Source: Eubacteriales bacterium
Lineage (GTDB): Bacteria > Bacillota > Clostridia > Lachnospirales > Lachnospiraceae
Assembly (NCBI GenBank): GCA_030539395.1
Contig: JAUNSC010000007.1
Location: 35,116 to 99,115 of the forward strand
Direction of reading: 5' to 3'
DNA: 64,000 nt
Below the pieces are notes generated by a model that was not told where the DNA came from, did no database searches, and saw only the letters and a program-made list of their open reading frames with translations. A program made the position numbers and the translations under genes. Shown in pieces: positions 15,429 through 24,235 of the stretch. The first letter of the stretch is position 1, and each line of letters begins with the position of its first letter.

Positions 15429-16729
15429 GTGTCTTTAAATCCTCCTCCCTGTGATGAATTTACAATAAAAGAATCCGGATTTCTGGAAAAGCGTGTCAGG
15501 CCGCTCTTCCACACTACTGTTTCTTTTCCTGACAGAACAAATGCACGCAAATCTGCTTTTCGCGGCACGATGTGTCCTTCATCCATAATATCAATATCCA
15601 GGAAATCTATGACTTCCTGTGCGATAAAACGCCGGGGTTCTTTTTTCAAAAGCCTGATAAAGCTCTCTTTCTGCGCTTTTGTCATGCTGCTTCCAAATAC
15701 CACGCCATAACCGCCTGCCTCTGCCACATCTTTCAGCACCAGATCATCAAAATGCTCCAGTACGTATGCCATGTCCTTCTCATAAAACGGCAGATAGGTA
15801 GGAGCATTGTTTAAAACAGGCTCCTCTCCCATATAATAACGTATCATTGACGGTACAAAATAATAGATACCCTTATCATCCCCGATCCCGTTGCCCGGAG
15901 CATTCATAAGAGCCACATTTCCTTTTCGGTAAACATCAAAAATATGGGGGATTCCAATCACAGATTCAGGAAGAAAATTCATGGGATCCAGATATTCGTC
16001 TGAAATTCTGCGGTACACAGCTCCAACCTTTTCTTTCTTGCCGTTGCTCTTTATAAAATATAGATGATCATCTTCTACAACAAGCTCATTACCATTCACC
16101 AGCTGCACACCCGTTTTTTCTGCCAGATAAGAATGCTCAAAGTACGCGGCATTATATCTTCCCGGTGTAAGAAGCACGATCAGCCCGTCTACCTTTACAT
16201 CATCCATGGTTTTTCTGAGGAGGGCCGCATAATCCCGGTTATCCGCAATATGATTCTCTCTGAATGTGACCGGGCTGCTTCTTCTGCAGATTTTTCTGGC
16301 TATCATCGGATAGGAAGCCCCGGAAGGCACCCGAAGGTTATCCTCCAATATGTACCACTCTTTATTTTTCCCCTGCACCAGATCGATACCGGAAATATGG
16401 GAATATACCTCTTTTGGCGGCATGATTCCCTCACACTGAACAAGATATCCGCTGGAAGCGTAAATGAATTCCTCAGGTACTACTTTATCACGGATAATTT
16501 TTTTATCATGATAAATATCCTTCAGAAAAAAGTTAAGCGCCTGTACTCGCTGTCTCAGTCCCTTTTCCAGATAATCAAACTCCGTCTTATCAATGATTCT
16601 TGGAATAGCGTCAAACGGAAATAACTGTTCTTTAAAGGTATTATTTTTATATATTCCAAATTTCACACCATATCTTGCAAGCTGTTCATTGACCGTATCC
16701 GTGTGTTCAAGTAAATCTAACCGGTTCAT
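15410..16729 (-). CDS. Circularly permuted ATP-grasp type 2 amidoligase
   Basis: About 439 residues matching the circularly permuted ATP-grasp family (DUF404/DUF407). Conserved parts include RVQALNFFLKDIYHDKKII, SGIDLVQGKNKEWYILEDNLRVP, LTPGRYNAAYFEH and a C-terminal RKADLRAFV...GGLTR-like region ending SSQGGGFKDTW. These proteins are predicted to form amide bonds between a carboxylate and an amine on peptides or small metabolites using ATP. The ATG at 16729 fits the GGAAAGGAAG site better than a TTG one codon upstream. It is the first gene of a five-gene operon and follows a long leader. Confidence 0.9.
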   Translation of the reverse strand: MNRLDLLEHTDTVNEQLARYGVKFGIYKNNTFKEQLFPFDAIPRIIDKTEFDYLEKGLRQRVQALNFFLKDIYHDKKIIRDKVVPEEFIYASSGYLVQCEGIMPPKEVYSHISGIDLVQGKNKEWYILEDNLRVPSGASYPMIARKICRRSSPVTFRENHIADNRDYAALLRKTMDDVKVDGLIVLLTPGRYNAAYFEHSYLAEKTGVQLVNGNELVVEDDHLYFIKSNGKKEKVGAVYRRISDEYLDPMNFLPESVIGIPHIFDVYRKGNVALMNAPGNGIGDDKGIYYFVPSMIRYYMGEEPVLNNAPTYLPFYEKDMAYVLEHFDDLVLKDVAEAGGYGVVFGSSMTKAQKESFIRLLKKEPRRFIAQEVIDFLDIDIMDEGHIVPRKADLRAFVLSGKETVVWKSGLTRFSRNPDSFIVNSSQGGGFKDTWVLSQ

Positions 16730-16771
16730 CAAAATACCACTTCCTTTCCGTTGCTGTGCGATAGATTTTTT

Positions 16772-16890
16772 GTGGAACAGGAAATTCCTGTTCCACGAAA
16801 AAAGACGTTTTCCCGTAAATACTTACAGAAAAACGCCTTTGTTTCACATCAACTGATTTTTATTCTATTATACCCTTTTTAAATTGTCAA
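16772..16890 (-). promoter_or_regulatory. Promoter and palindromic leader of the ATP-grasp operon
   Basis: A minus-strand promoter is visible as TTGACA (16890-16885) and TAGAAT (16867-16862) with 17 bases between. The roughly 120-base leader that follows contains an imperfect inverted repeat (about 16837-16804, built on CGTTTTTCTGTAAG and its partner) and a perfect 25-base palindrome (16772-16796; 12-base arms, GTGGAACAGGAA). Neither is followed by a T-run, so they are operator or RNA-structure candidates rather than terminators. Confidence 0.65.
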
Positions 16891-16909
16891 TCATTTTTTA
16901 AATTTTACC

Positions 16910-18331
16910 TTATCTTATAATTTCCTTATTCGATAAAAGATGTGTATTGAGTTCTTTATATGTCCTTTGAATCAGGAACAAAGCAATCAAAAAAGTAAGG
17001 ATATCTGATACCGGCATAGAATAGAGTACTCCGTCCAGTCCGAAAAATGAAGGCAGAAGCAAAGCAAAGCCCACTCCGAATACAATTTCACGAATCATGG
17101 ACAATAATGTAGACTCTACTGCTTTTCCCATTGCCTGTAAAAAGATAAAGCATGCTTTATTGACACAGGCAAGAATCATCATACACAGATAGATGCGGAA
17201 AGAATGAATTGCAAAGTCCGTGTAATAGCTGCTCTCATTTGCTGCACCAAAAATTGCAATAAGCTGCTGGGGAAACAGTTCCACAATTAATAATGCCACT
17301 GCGCCGACGCACGCTTCGGCGGTCAGAAGTCTTGTAAACAGATTTTTTACTCTCGGCTTAAGCCCGGCGCCCATATTATAACCGGCAATCGGAATACATC
17401 CGGCTGCCATACCTACTACGATGGAAATGACTATCTGGAAAAATTTCATCACAATGCCTACCACTGCCATAGGAATCTGGGCATATTGTTCCTGTGAGAA
17501 AACCGGATCAAGTGCTCCATATTTTCGGATCATGTTATTAATAGCTGCCATAGCTGCAACCAGAGAAATCTGCGAAAGAAAACTGCAGATTCCAAGCACC
17601 AGCGTTTTTCTGGATATGCTCCAGTCCAAAACATAATCATGCTTTTTCGGCCTGATTTCTTTCATATGCAGCAAATACCATATTGCCAGCACTGCCGTAA
17701 CCACCTGTCCCATAACAGTCGCTACCGCAGCTCCCATCATGCCCCATTTAAATACAAATATAAAAATCGGGTCAAAAATAATATTTAAAACAGCTCCGGC
17801 CAGGGTTGACACCATTGCAAACTTTGGATTTCCGTCTGCACGAATGATCGGATTCATAGCCTGCCCAAACATATAAAAAGGAACACCCAGGGAAATATAG
17901 AAAAAATATTCCATAGAGTGCTTAAATGTCTCTGCATTAACATTTCCACCGAACATAGTAACAATCTGACGTCTGAAAACCAGATAAATGATGCACAAGA
18001 CCACACTGCTGACGATAACCAGTACAACTGAATTACCCACACTCTTTTTTGCATCCTCCGGCTCCTGCTTACCAAGACTCAAACTGACAAACGCACAGCA
18101 CCCGTCACCGATCATAACTGCAATCGCAAGAGCAATGACAGTAAGGGGAAAGACTACAGTATTTGCAGCGTTTCCATATGACCCCAGATATGTTGCATTT
18201 GCAATAAAAATCTGATCTACAATGTTATAAAGTGCACCTACCAGAAGTGAAATGATACAGGGAATTGCATAGGATTTCATCAACTTTCCAATGCGCTCTG
18301 TTCCCAAAAACTGATTTGAATTTGTTTCCAT
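16910..18331 (-). CDS. MATE family multidrug/sodium antiporter
   Basis: About 473 residues with twelve predicted membrane helices, starting METNSNQFLGTERIGKLM and then AIPCIISLLVGALYNIVDQIF, the usual first MATE helix with its functional Asp/Gln. A central symmetrical repeat is evident. MATE proteins export cationic drugs or metabolites using Na+ or H+ gradients. I place the start at the ATG at 18331 with GAGAGGAG upstream; earlier in-frame codons read into the preceding terminator region. It is transcribed separately from the EamA gene upstream. Confidence 0.9.
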   Translation of the reverse strand: METNSNQFLGTERIGKLMKSYAIPCIISLLVGALYNIVDQIFIANATYLGSYGNAANTVVFPLTVIALAIAVMIGDGCCAFVSLSLGKQEPEDAKKSVGNSVVLVIVSSVVLCIIYLVFRRQIVTMFGGNVNAETFKHSMEYFFYISLGVPFYMFGQAMNPIIRADGNPKFAMVSTLAGAVLNIIFDPIFIFVFKWGMMGAAVATVMGQVVTAVLAIWYLLHMKEIRPKKHDYVLDWSISRKTLVLGICSFLSQISLVAAMAAINNMIRKYGALDPVFSQEQYAQIPMAVVGIVMKFFQIVISIVVGMAAGCIPIAGYNMGAGLKPRVKNLFTRLLTAEACVGAVALLIVELFPQQLIAIFGAANESSYYTDFAIHSFRIYLCMMILACVNKACFIFLQAMGKAVESTLLSMIREIVFGVGFALLLPSFFGLDGVLYSMPVSDILTFLIALFLIQRTYKELNTHLLSNKEIIR

Positions 18332-18427
18332 AAAAAACTCCTCTCTGTTACTAATATTGCTGTCCTCCATTTTGCCGCAATGCGATCCCCGGAGGTTTTT
18401 TCGTATAAGGGACAAAGTTTCCCATAC

Positions 18428-18474
18428 AAAAAAAGTGTGCAGCAATCAGCCGGATTTACGCTATTGCTACACAC
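18428..18474 (-). terminator. Terminator downstream of the EamA transporter
   Basis: A 12-bp stem (arms 18474-18463 and 18446-18435, one G-U pair) is followed on the minus strand by seven T's (18434-18428). It ends the EamA-gene transcript before the MATE gene. Confidence 0.85.
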
Positions 18475-18538
18475 TGCGGGTTTATTATATTAATTTTCAG
18501 GAATTTTTTCAAAGGTTATTTTTAACAAAAAAACAGGA

Positions 18539-19408
18539 TCATATATCCTTCTTTTTGCGATTATACAGAAACATAAGCAGAGACGCTGCTACAATTAATC
18601 CATATCCAATAAAACTATATACATCCGGAATTTCGCCAAACAGACAAAATCCAAGAATGGTTGCAAACAAAATCTGCGAATAGTCATATATGGAAATTTT
18701 CCGCGCCGGCGCATACGTATAGGCTGCAGTGATACAGAACTGGCCTCCTGCTGCAAAGAGTCCTGCCATCAACAGAATGCAGAGCTGTTTCACACTCACA
18801 GGAACAAAACCGGCTATCACCCACGGCAAAACAATCAGGCAGGAAAACAGTGAAAAATAGAAAACAATCACCGGACCTTTTAATCCATGATTTCCCAGAT
18901 ATCTCACCATAGTGTAGGCAATACCGGCGCCCAGCCCTCCGCATACTCCGATCAGTGCCGGCATAAGTGCCGTATTCTGAAAACTGGGCTTCACAATAAA
19001 CAGACATCCCACAAATGCCAGGACCACACAACCCGACTGAAAACGGGTAATTTTTTCTTTTAAGAACAGGAGCGAAAACAGAATAGCAAAAAACGGTGAC
19101 AATTTATTTAATATAGAAGCATCCGCCACCATAAGATGATCCACCGCATAAAAATTACAGAGAATTCCCATCGTACCGAAAATGCATCTCATTGCCAAAG
19201 GGATGCGGCAATCTTTTTGTACCTTTAATGAGGTATGGTTTTTCAAAATTACTATTGCCGCAAAAACCGCTGCTACAAGATTTCTAAAAAAACTTTTCTG
19301 AACAAAGGGCAAATCCCCTGACAGCCGTACACATACATTCATACATGCAAAGAAAAACGCTGACAGAATGATCATCAGCATCCCTCTTAAATAATTTTCT
19401 TTATTCAT
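18539..19408 (-). CDS. EamA/DMT family transporter
   Basis: A ~289-residue integral membrane protein with ten hydrophobic segments arranged as two five-helix EamA repeats (first LRGMLMIILSAFFFACMNV; second starting near ALIGVCGGLGAGIAYTMV). This superfamily moves amino acids, nucleotide sugars or other metabolites across the cytoplasmic membrane. The ATG at 19408 has AGGAAG upstream. It is divergent from the TetR gene. Its promoter region (TTGCAA-16-TACAGT with TGA extension) could be controlled by that TetR protein. The substrate cannot be told. Confidence 0.88.
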   Translation of the reverse strand: MNKENYLRGMLMIILSAFFFACMNVCVRLSGDLPFVQKSFFRNLVAAVFAAIVILKNHTSLKVQKDCRIPLAMRCIFGTMGILCNFYAVDHLMVADASILNKLSPFFAILFSLLFLKEKITRFQSGCVVLAFVGCLFIVKPSFQNTALMPALIGVCGGLGAGIAYTMVRYLGNHGLKGPVIVFYFSLFSCLIVLPWVIAGFVPVSVKQLCILLMAGLFAAGGQFCITAAYTYAPARKISIYDYSQILFATILGFCLFGEIPDVYSFIGYGLIVAASLLMFLYNRKKKDI

Positions 19409-19440
19409 GATACGCTTCCTTTCTGCCATTTATCCAGATT

Positions 19441-19468
19441 ACTGTATCATATTCGGTAAATTTTGCAA
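19441..19468 (-). promoter_or_regulatory. Extended -10 promoter of the EamA gene
   Basis: On the minus strand, TTGCAA (19468-19463) is separated by 16 bases from TACAGT (19446-19441), which is preceded by TGA. The flanking sequence TTTGCAAAC-TGT-TTCAAAC is a loose inverted repeat and could be an operator. Confidence 0.55.
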
Positions 19469-19593
19469 ACTGTTTCAAACGATTATTTTAAGGGAACTTC
19501 CCAGACAGTCCTAAAACTCTTTTCCATCAGATGGTTGATTTTCCACCTGCAATCTGATATTCTTTGCATATAACTTTCCCGGAGGAACAGCCC

Positions 19594-20157
19594 ATGCCTA
19601 ATATCACAAAACACGCTTTGGAAGCATCACTGAAAAATCTGATGTTAAAAAAACCTTTGGATAAAATCACAATCAGTGACCTTACCGCCGACTGCGGCAT
19701 CAGCCGCATGGCTTTTTACTATCACTTTAAAGACATTTACGATCTGATTGAATGGTCCTGCATTGAAGATGCCTCCAGGGCACTTCAGGGAAAGAAGACA
19801 TATGACACCTGGCAGGAAGGACTTTTGCAGATTTTTGAAGTTGTTCTGGAAAACAAACCTTTCATCCTGAATGCCTACCGCTGTATCAGCCGGGATCAGA
19901 TTGAAAACTATCTCTTCCAGCTCACCCATTCCCTGATCATGGGAGTTGTGGAGGAAAAATCGGTTAACACCCATATCTCTGTTCCAGAAAAAAATTTTAT
20001 TGCCGATTTTTATAAGTACAGTTTTGTGGGAATTATGCTGGACTGGATCAAGAACGGAATGAAAGATGACTATCAGAAAATCGTAGAATATATGTGTATT
20101 ACTCTTCATGGAAACATTACAAATTCCATTCATAATTTTACAAAACGGGACATTTGA
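19594..20157 (+). CDS. TetR/AcrR family regulator
   Basis: A ~187-residue protein. The N-terminal TetR HTH is clear (KKPLDKITISDLTADCGISR and MAFYYHFKDIYDLIEW). The C-terminal ligand domain resembles the TetR_C_8 (DhaS-like) group with EVVLENKPFILNAYRCISR. The ATG at 19594 follows GGAGGAACAGCCC. It lies ~110 bases before the oleate hydratase gene on the same strand and divergent from the EamA gene, so either or both are likely targets. A fatty-acid ligand would make sense but is an inference from position. Confidence 0.88.
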   Translation: MPNITKHALEASLKNLMLKKPLDKITISDLTADCGISRMAFYYHFKDIYDLIEWSCIEDASRALQGKKTYDTWQEGLLQIFEVVLENKPFILNAYRCISRDQIENYLFQLTHSLIMGVVEEKSVNTHISVPEKNFIADFYKYSFVGIMLDWIKNGMKDDYQKIVEYMCITLHGNITNSIHNFTKRDI

Positions 20158-20218
20158 TAAAATTTTTATCATCTGTCCTTTTTTGTAAATTGAATATCCA
20201 TAAAAATGACACTATGAT
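20148..20218 (+). promoter_or_regulatory. Terminator of tetR and promoter of oleate hydratase
   Basis: GGACA...TGTCC (20148-20178) with an inner TGATAA/TTATCA pairing is followed by TTTTTT (20179-20184) and forms a terminator overlapping the tetR stop. Immediately after come TTGAAT (20190-20195) and TATGAT (20213-20218) with a 17-base spacer, a good promoter for the oleate hydratase gene. The ribosome site is AAAGGTGG. Confidence 0.7.
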
Positions 20219-20269
20219 AATAGCATAAATCAGAACAACAAAGTTCCTTCAAAGAAAGGTGGTCATTTT

Positions 20270-22225
20270 ATGAAAAATAAAGGGAAAAAACTTGGTATTG
20301 CCATAGCTGCAGGAGCAGGCGCCGCCGCTTATCTGTCTAAGAAAACTAAAAGAACAAATCAATCAAAATCATCCGTACAGTCCGGCAGCGATTACCGCAA
20401 TACGGAGCGGGGCAAAGATGCCAAAAACAGTAAAGGCATTTATTACAGCAATGGAAACTACGAAGCATTTGCCCGCCCGGAAAAGCCGGAAGATGTGGAT
20501 AATAAAAACGCCTATATCGTGGGGAGTGGCCTTGCTTCTCTTGCCGCTGCCTGTTTCCTTGTCCGTGACGGCCAGATGCCCGGTTCCCATATTCATATTC
20601 TGGAAGCCATGGATATCGCAGGAGGTGCCTGTGACGGTATTTTCGACCCTTCCCGCGGCTATGTGATGCGCGGAGGCCGTGAAATGGAAAACCATTTTGA
20701 ATGTCTGTGGGATTTGTTCCGCAGTATTCCTTCCATTGAAACACCTGGTGTCTCTGTACTGGATGAGTACTACTGGCTCAACAAGCATGACCCGAACTAC
20801 TCTCTCTGCAGGGCAACCATAAATCAGGGTAAAGATGCTCATACAGACGGCAAATTCAATTTAAGCCAAAAGGGCTGCATGGAAATCATGAAGCTCTTTA
20901 TGACAAAAGATGAGGATCTGTATGATAAGACGATTGAAGATGTCTTTGATGATGAAGTGTTTAATTCTACATTCTGGCTCTACTGGCGGACAATGTTTGC
21001 TTTTGAAAACTGGCACAGCGCTCTGGAAATGAAGCTGTACTTCCAGAGATTTATCCATCATATTGCCGGACTGCCGGATTTTAGCGCACTGAAATTTACC
21101 AAATACAATCAATATGAATCCCTGATTCTCCCAATGCAGAAATATCTTGAAGCAGCCGGAGTAGATTTCCAGTTTAACACAGAAGTAACAAACGTTATTT
21201 TTGAATGCAAAGATGGAAAGAAAACAGCGACAGCCATTGAATGTAAGGTAAACGGTGTGGAAAAAGGCATCCTCCTTACAGAAAATGATCTGGTGTTTGT
21301 TACTAACGGAAGCTGCACAGAAGGAACCATCTACGGCGACCATCATCATGCGCCAAACGGCGATGCAGAAGTCCGTACCAGCGGATGCTGGAGCCTTTGG
21401 AAGAATATCGCAAAACAGGATGCATCGTTCGGGCATCCGGAAAAATTCTGTTCTGATATTGCAAAAACAAACTGGGAATCAGCAACCATCACTACACTGG
21501 ATGATAAAATCATCCCATACATCACCAACATCTGCAAACGCGACCCCCGTACCGGTAAAGTAGTAACCGGAGGCATTGTCAGCTGTCAGGATTCCAGTTG
21601 GCTTCTGAGCTGGACGATTAACCGTCAGGGACAGTTTAAAGAGCAGGACCCGCACAAAGTCTGTGTCTGGGTGTACGGTCTTTTTACCGATGTCCCGGGC
21701 GATTATGTGAAAAAGCCGATGAAAGACTGTACAGGAGAAGAAATTACTCAGGAATGGCTGTACCATATGGGAGTTCCTGTTGAACAGATTGCGGAACTGG
21801 CCAAAAACAGCGCCGTATGCGTACCTACCATGATGCCGTATATTACCGCTTTCTTTATGCCGAGAACTAAAGGCGATCGCCCGGATGTTATCCCCGATGG
21901 ATGTGTAAACTTTGCATTCCTTGGCCAGTTTGCAGAAACACCGAGAGATACCGTCTTTACAACGGAATATTCTGTCAGAACTGCCATGGAAGCCGTATAT
22001 GGACTGCTGGGTGTTGACAGAGGTGTTCCTGAAGTATGGGGCAGTGTTTATGATATCCGTGAGCTGCTGGACAGTTCCGTAAAACTCATGGACGGAAAAT
22101 CTCCCCTCGAAATAGAGCTTCCTGGTCCGCTGAACGCATTAAAAACTCCATTAATCAAAATAGTAAAAGGAACTGTCATAGAAAAAGTTCTTCGTGACCA
22201 TGATGTACTGAAAAGTTATATGTAA
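20270..22225 (+). CDS. ohyA: Oleate hydratase (MCRA family)
   Basis: A 651-residue FAD-dependent enzyme that adds water to the cis-9 double bond of oleic and linoleic acids, giving 10-hydroxy fatty acids and detoxifying them. The FAD-binding stretch is AYIVGSGLASLAAACFLV, followed by LEAMDIAGGACDG and the family-specific MRGGREMENHFECLWDLF. The usual family start, YYSNGNYEAFARPEKPE, begins only at about residue 57. The extra N-terminus has a Gly/Ala-rich hydrophobic stretch (GIAIAAGAGAAAYL) flanked by lysines, which could tether the enzyme to the membrane. Confidence 0.95.
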   Translation: MKNKGKKLGIAIAAGAGAAAYLSKKTKRTNQSKSSVQSGSDYRNTERGKDAKNSKGIYYSNGNYEAFARPEKPEDVDNKNAYIVGSGLASLAAACFLVRDGQMPGSHIHILEAMDIAGGACDGIFDPSRGYVMRGGREMENHFECLWDLFRSIPSIETPGVSVLDEYYWLNKHDPNYSLCRATINQGKDAHTDGKFNLSQKGCMEIMKLFMTKDEDLYDKTIEDVFDDEVFNSTFWLYWRTMFAFENWHSALEMKLYFQRFIHHIAGLPDFSALKFTKYNQYESLILPMQKYLEAAGVDFQFNTEVTNVIFECKDGKKTATAIECKVNGVEKGILLTENDLVFVTNGSCTEGTIYGDHHHAPNGDAEVRTSGCWSLWKNIAKQDASFGHPEKFCSDIAKTNWESATITTLDDKIIPYITNICKRDPRTGKVVTGGIVSCQDSSWLLSWTINRQGQFKEQDPHKVCVWVYGLFTDVPGDYVKKPMKDCTGEEITQEWLYHMGVPVEQIAELAKNSAVCVPTMMPYITAFFMPRTKGDRPDVIPDGCVNFAFLGQFAETPRDTVFTTEYSVRTAMEAVYGLLGVDRGVPEVWGSVYDIRELLDSSVKLMDGKSPLEIELPGPLNALKTPLIKIVKGTVIEKVLRDHDVLKSYM

Positions 22226-22234
22226 CGAGTTTAA

Positions 22235-22263
22235 CGGCCGGGATCATTTCCCGGCCGCTTTTA
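22235..22263. terminator. Bidirectional terminator between ohyA and a secreted protein gene
   Basis: A 9-bp GC-rich stem, CGGCCGGGA/TCCCGGCCG, with a 5-base loop is followed by CTTTTAT on the plus strand. It separates the convergent oleate hydratase and Cthe_2159-like genes. Confidence 0.85.
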
Positions 22264-22264
22264 T

Positions 22265-24091
22265 CTACATCCCGCTGTCTTTCACATTTGCAAATGCGTT
22301 TACCTTATCCGTCATGTGGAATTCCGCAGAAGACTGATCCCCTCCTTCTGTTGTTTCCTGCGGCTTTTCATCCGGCATCGCAGGATTTTCCGCCTTCCCT
22401 TCCTGCGGCTTTTCATCCGGCGTCCGGGGCATCTCACCGTCAGATGGCCGGAATCCTTCTCCCGCACCTGACATGTCTCTATCTTCGAATTTATTCTCCC
22501 CGTATAAAAGTTCCGAAAGCTCCTGCAATGTTGTACACGCCTTGATTTCTTCTGCAGTGATATCTCCGGAAAAGTTCTGATTTTCCATCATCTGCAGGAT
22601 GGTTTCTGCTGCTTCATCAGAAACTTCTACCGCAATGCCGTCGACTGAAAACAGCTGCATTATCTGCATCATGCCGCCCTCTATGCGCTGTCCGCCAAAT
22701 CCTTCGGGACCGCCTGATCTTCCAATATCTGATCCGCTGTATTCCTGCTGCACACTGCCTTCCATTCCGGTAACTGTATCTGCATCATAAAGTCCGTCTG
22801 TCTCTTCACCGATGACGTCACCGCCTACATATATATGATAATCCTCCCCTGTTTTAAAAGAAGGACTGCTGATGACTGCACCCTGATAATCCCGGTTATT
22901 TTCCCCTGTTGTCTCATCCTTGTCCGGATCGTAGGCAAACAGAACACTGCCTTCTGTATCCGTTACGATCAGTGCCTCATCCGCAGCCTGCATCTGGGCA
23001 AACTGAAGATTTATTGTCACCTGATCTGAATCACTTTCCGGCCAGTCCATGGTAGAGCCGGTGGCAATCACTGTTCCACCATTGATATAAGAACCGCTGT
23101 CACTGTCCAGCCCGGAATCAGAAGCCGGGTTGGCTGTTGCAATGACAGTTCCGCCATTAATGACCAGATATCCATTGGAGTCAATGCCATCCCCTTCTTT
23201 GCCGAGTCCTGCCGTAATATGTACTGCACCGCCATTGATTGTGGTCACTGATACTCCATCCTCATTCGTATTGATTCCGTCATCCTGCGACTGTATGTTT
23301 ACTTTTCCGCCATTAACAGTAAGGTGGAGCTCACTGTCAAGGCCTTCATTATCCGCCACAATATTCAGCACACCGTCTCCTGTTTCCTCTCCATCCACGT
23401 TCATAGACATCTTCGAATAGAATGCACCATCATATTTATGTTTCTTCTTTTCTTCCTCGCTGTCTTCGTATATCCTTGCCACATACGAACCGTTTATATT
23501 GTTCACACTTCCGTCCGCGATGATCACATTTGCCCCCGCCTGTGATGTATCCTGCTCTGCTTTTGCCTCATAATCAGAAACATCGCCCTCATCGTATTCT
23601 ACCCACTGCGTATCGCATTCATAGGTATTATAAAAAATCACTGCGGGGGCTACTGTACACGTGATATCCGCATTCTCAAGAATCAATGTCACAACCGCCT
23701 CGGGGTCTGTCTTTGCTTCCTCTCCCAGATCCACGGCGATCTGCCCCTGGGAAAGCGTCCCTGTGATACGGTAAGTCCCAGGCTGTGTAATATTCACAAC
23801 CGTATGTGCATCCGCTTCGCTTTCCGAATGCTGATCATCCACCTCACCTTCCCCATATGGGTTTCCGCTGTCATAAGTTTCTCTTTCTTCATAATAGATA
23901 ATGTCATGGGACAGATAAACAGTATCTCCTCTCTCTTCCGAGGCACTTTCATCATTTACTTTTACCCCGTCATCTGAAAGCATGATAAGTGTTTCTTCTG
24001 TATCATTTACCCTTTCTGATGCCAAAGTCCCCTGACTCATCAGCAGTGCCATCACTGTCGTTCCCATCCATATCTTTCCAGACCAATGCAT
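22265..24091 (-). CDS. Secreted Cthe_2159-like carbohydrate-binding protein
   Basis: 608 residues with a signal peptide (MALLMSQGTLASE, cleavage near residue 25). VNITQPGTYRITGTLSQGQI begins a parallel beta-helix-like region with repeated 'INGGTVIATA', 'TINGGAVHIT' and 'VNGGKVNIQSQDDGIN' turns, as in the Cthe_2159 (polygalacturonate-binding) family. The C-terminal ~120 residues are low-complexity Pro/Glu/Lys-rich. No sortase motif or membrane anchor is seen at the C-terminus. Similar proteins are extracellular, calcium-dependent and possibly plant-polysaccharide or adhesion factors. It starts after CAGGAGG. Confidence 0.8.
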   Translation of the reverse strand: MHWSGKIWMGTTVMALLMSQGTLASERVNDTEETLIMLSDDGVKVNDESASEERGDTVYLSHDIIYYEERETYDSGNPYGEGEVDDQHSESEADAHTVVNITQPGTYRITGTLSQGQIAVDLGEEAKTDPEAVVTLILENADITCTVAPAVIFYNTYECDTQWVEYDEGDVSDYEAKAEQDTSQAGANVIIADGSVNNINGSYVARIYEDSEEEKKKHKYDGAFYSKMSMNVDGEETGDGVLNIVADNEGLDSELHLTVNGGKVNIQSQDDGINTNEDGVSVTTINGGAVHITAGLGKEGDGIDSNGYLVINGGTVIATANPASDSGLDSDSGSYINGGTVIATGSTMDWPESDSDQVTINLQFAQMQAADEALIVTDTEGSVLFAYDPDKDETTGENNRDYQGAVISSPSFKTGEDYHIYVGGDVIGEETDGLYDADTVTGMEGSVQQEYSGSDIGRSGGPEGFGGQRIEGGMMQIMQLFSVDGIAVEVSDEAAETILQMMENQNFSGDITAEEIKACTTLQELSELLYGENKFEDRDMSGAGEGFRPSDGEMPRTPDEKPQEGKAENPAMPDEKPQETTEGGDQSSAEFHMTDKVNAFANVKDSGM

Positions 24092-24144
24092 TATTTACCT
24101 CCTGAACAATTAAATTCTGCCTGCAAAAACTTCCGCAAAGCATT

Positions 24145-24184
24145 TTACCACCAGATGAAAGGCAGCTATATCATCTGATGGTAA
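24145..24184. repeat. 14-bp inverted repeat in the gap before the secreted-protein gene
   Basis: TTACCACCAGATGA (24145-24158) and TCATCTGATGGTAA (24171-24184) match with one mismatch around a 12-base loop. No T-run follows on either strand, so it is not a clear terminator. It lies between the Cthe_2159-like gene and the DUF6472 gene, both on the minus strand, and could be an operator or an mRNA structure. Confidence 0.5.
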
Positions 24185-24235
24185 TCCAAAGTTGTGTTCA
24201 TTATGTGTTTATTTTTTTAAATATTTGTGGCTTTC

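Noticed and set aside
16772-16796. Perfect palindrome as a terminator
   Set aside because: No T-run follows on either strand in the direction of transcription.
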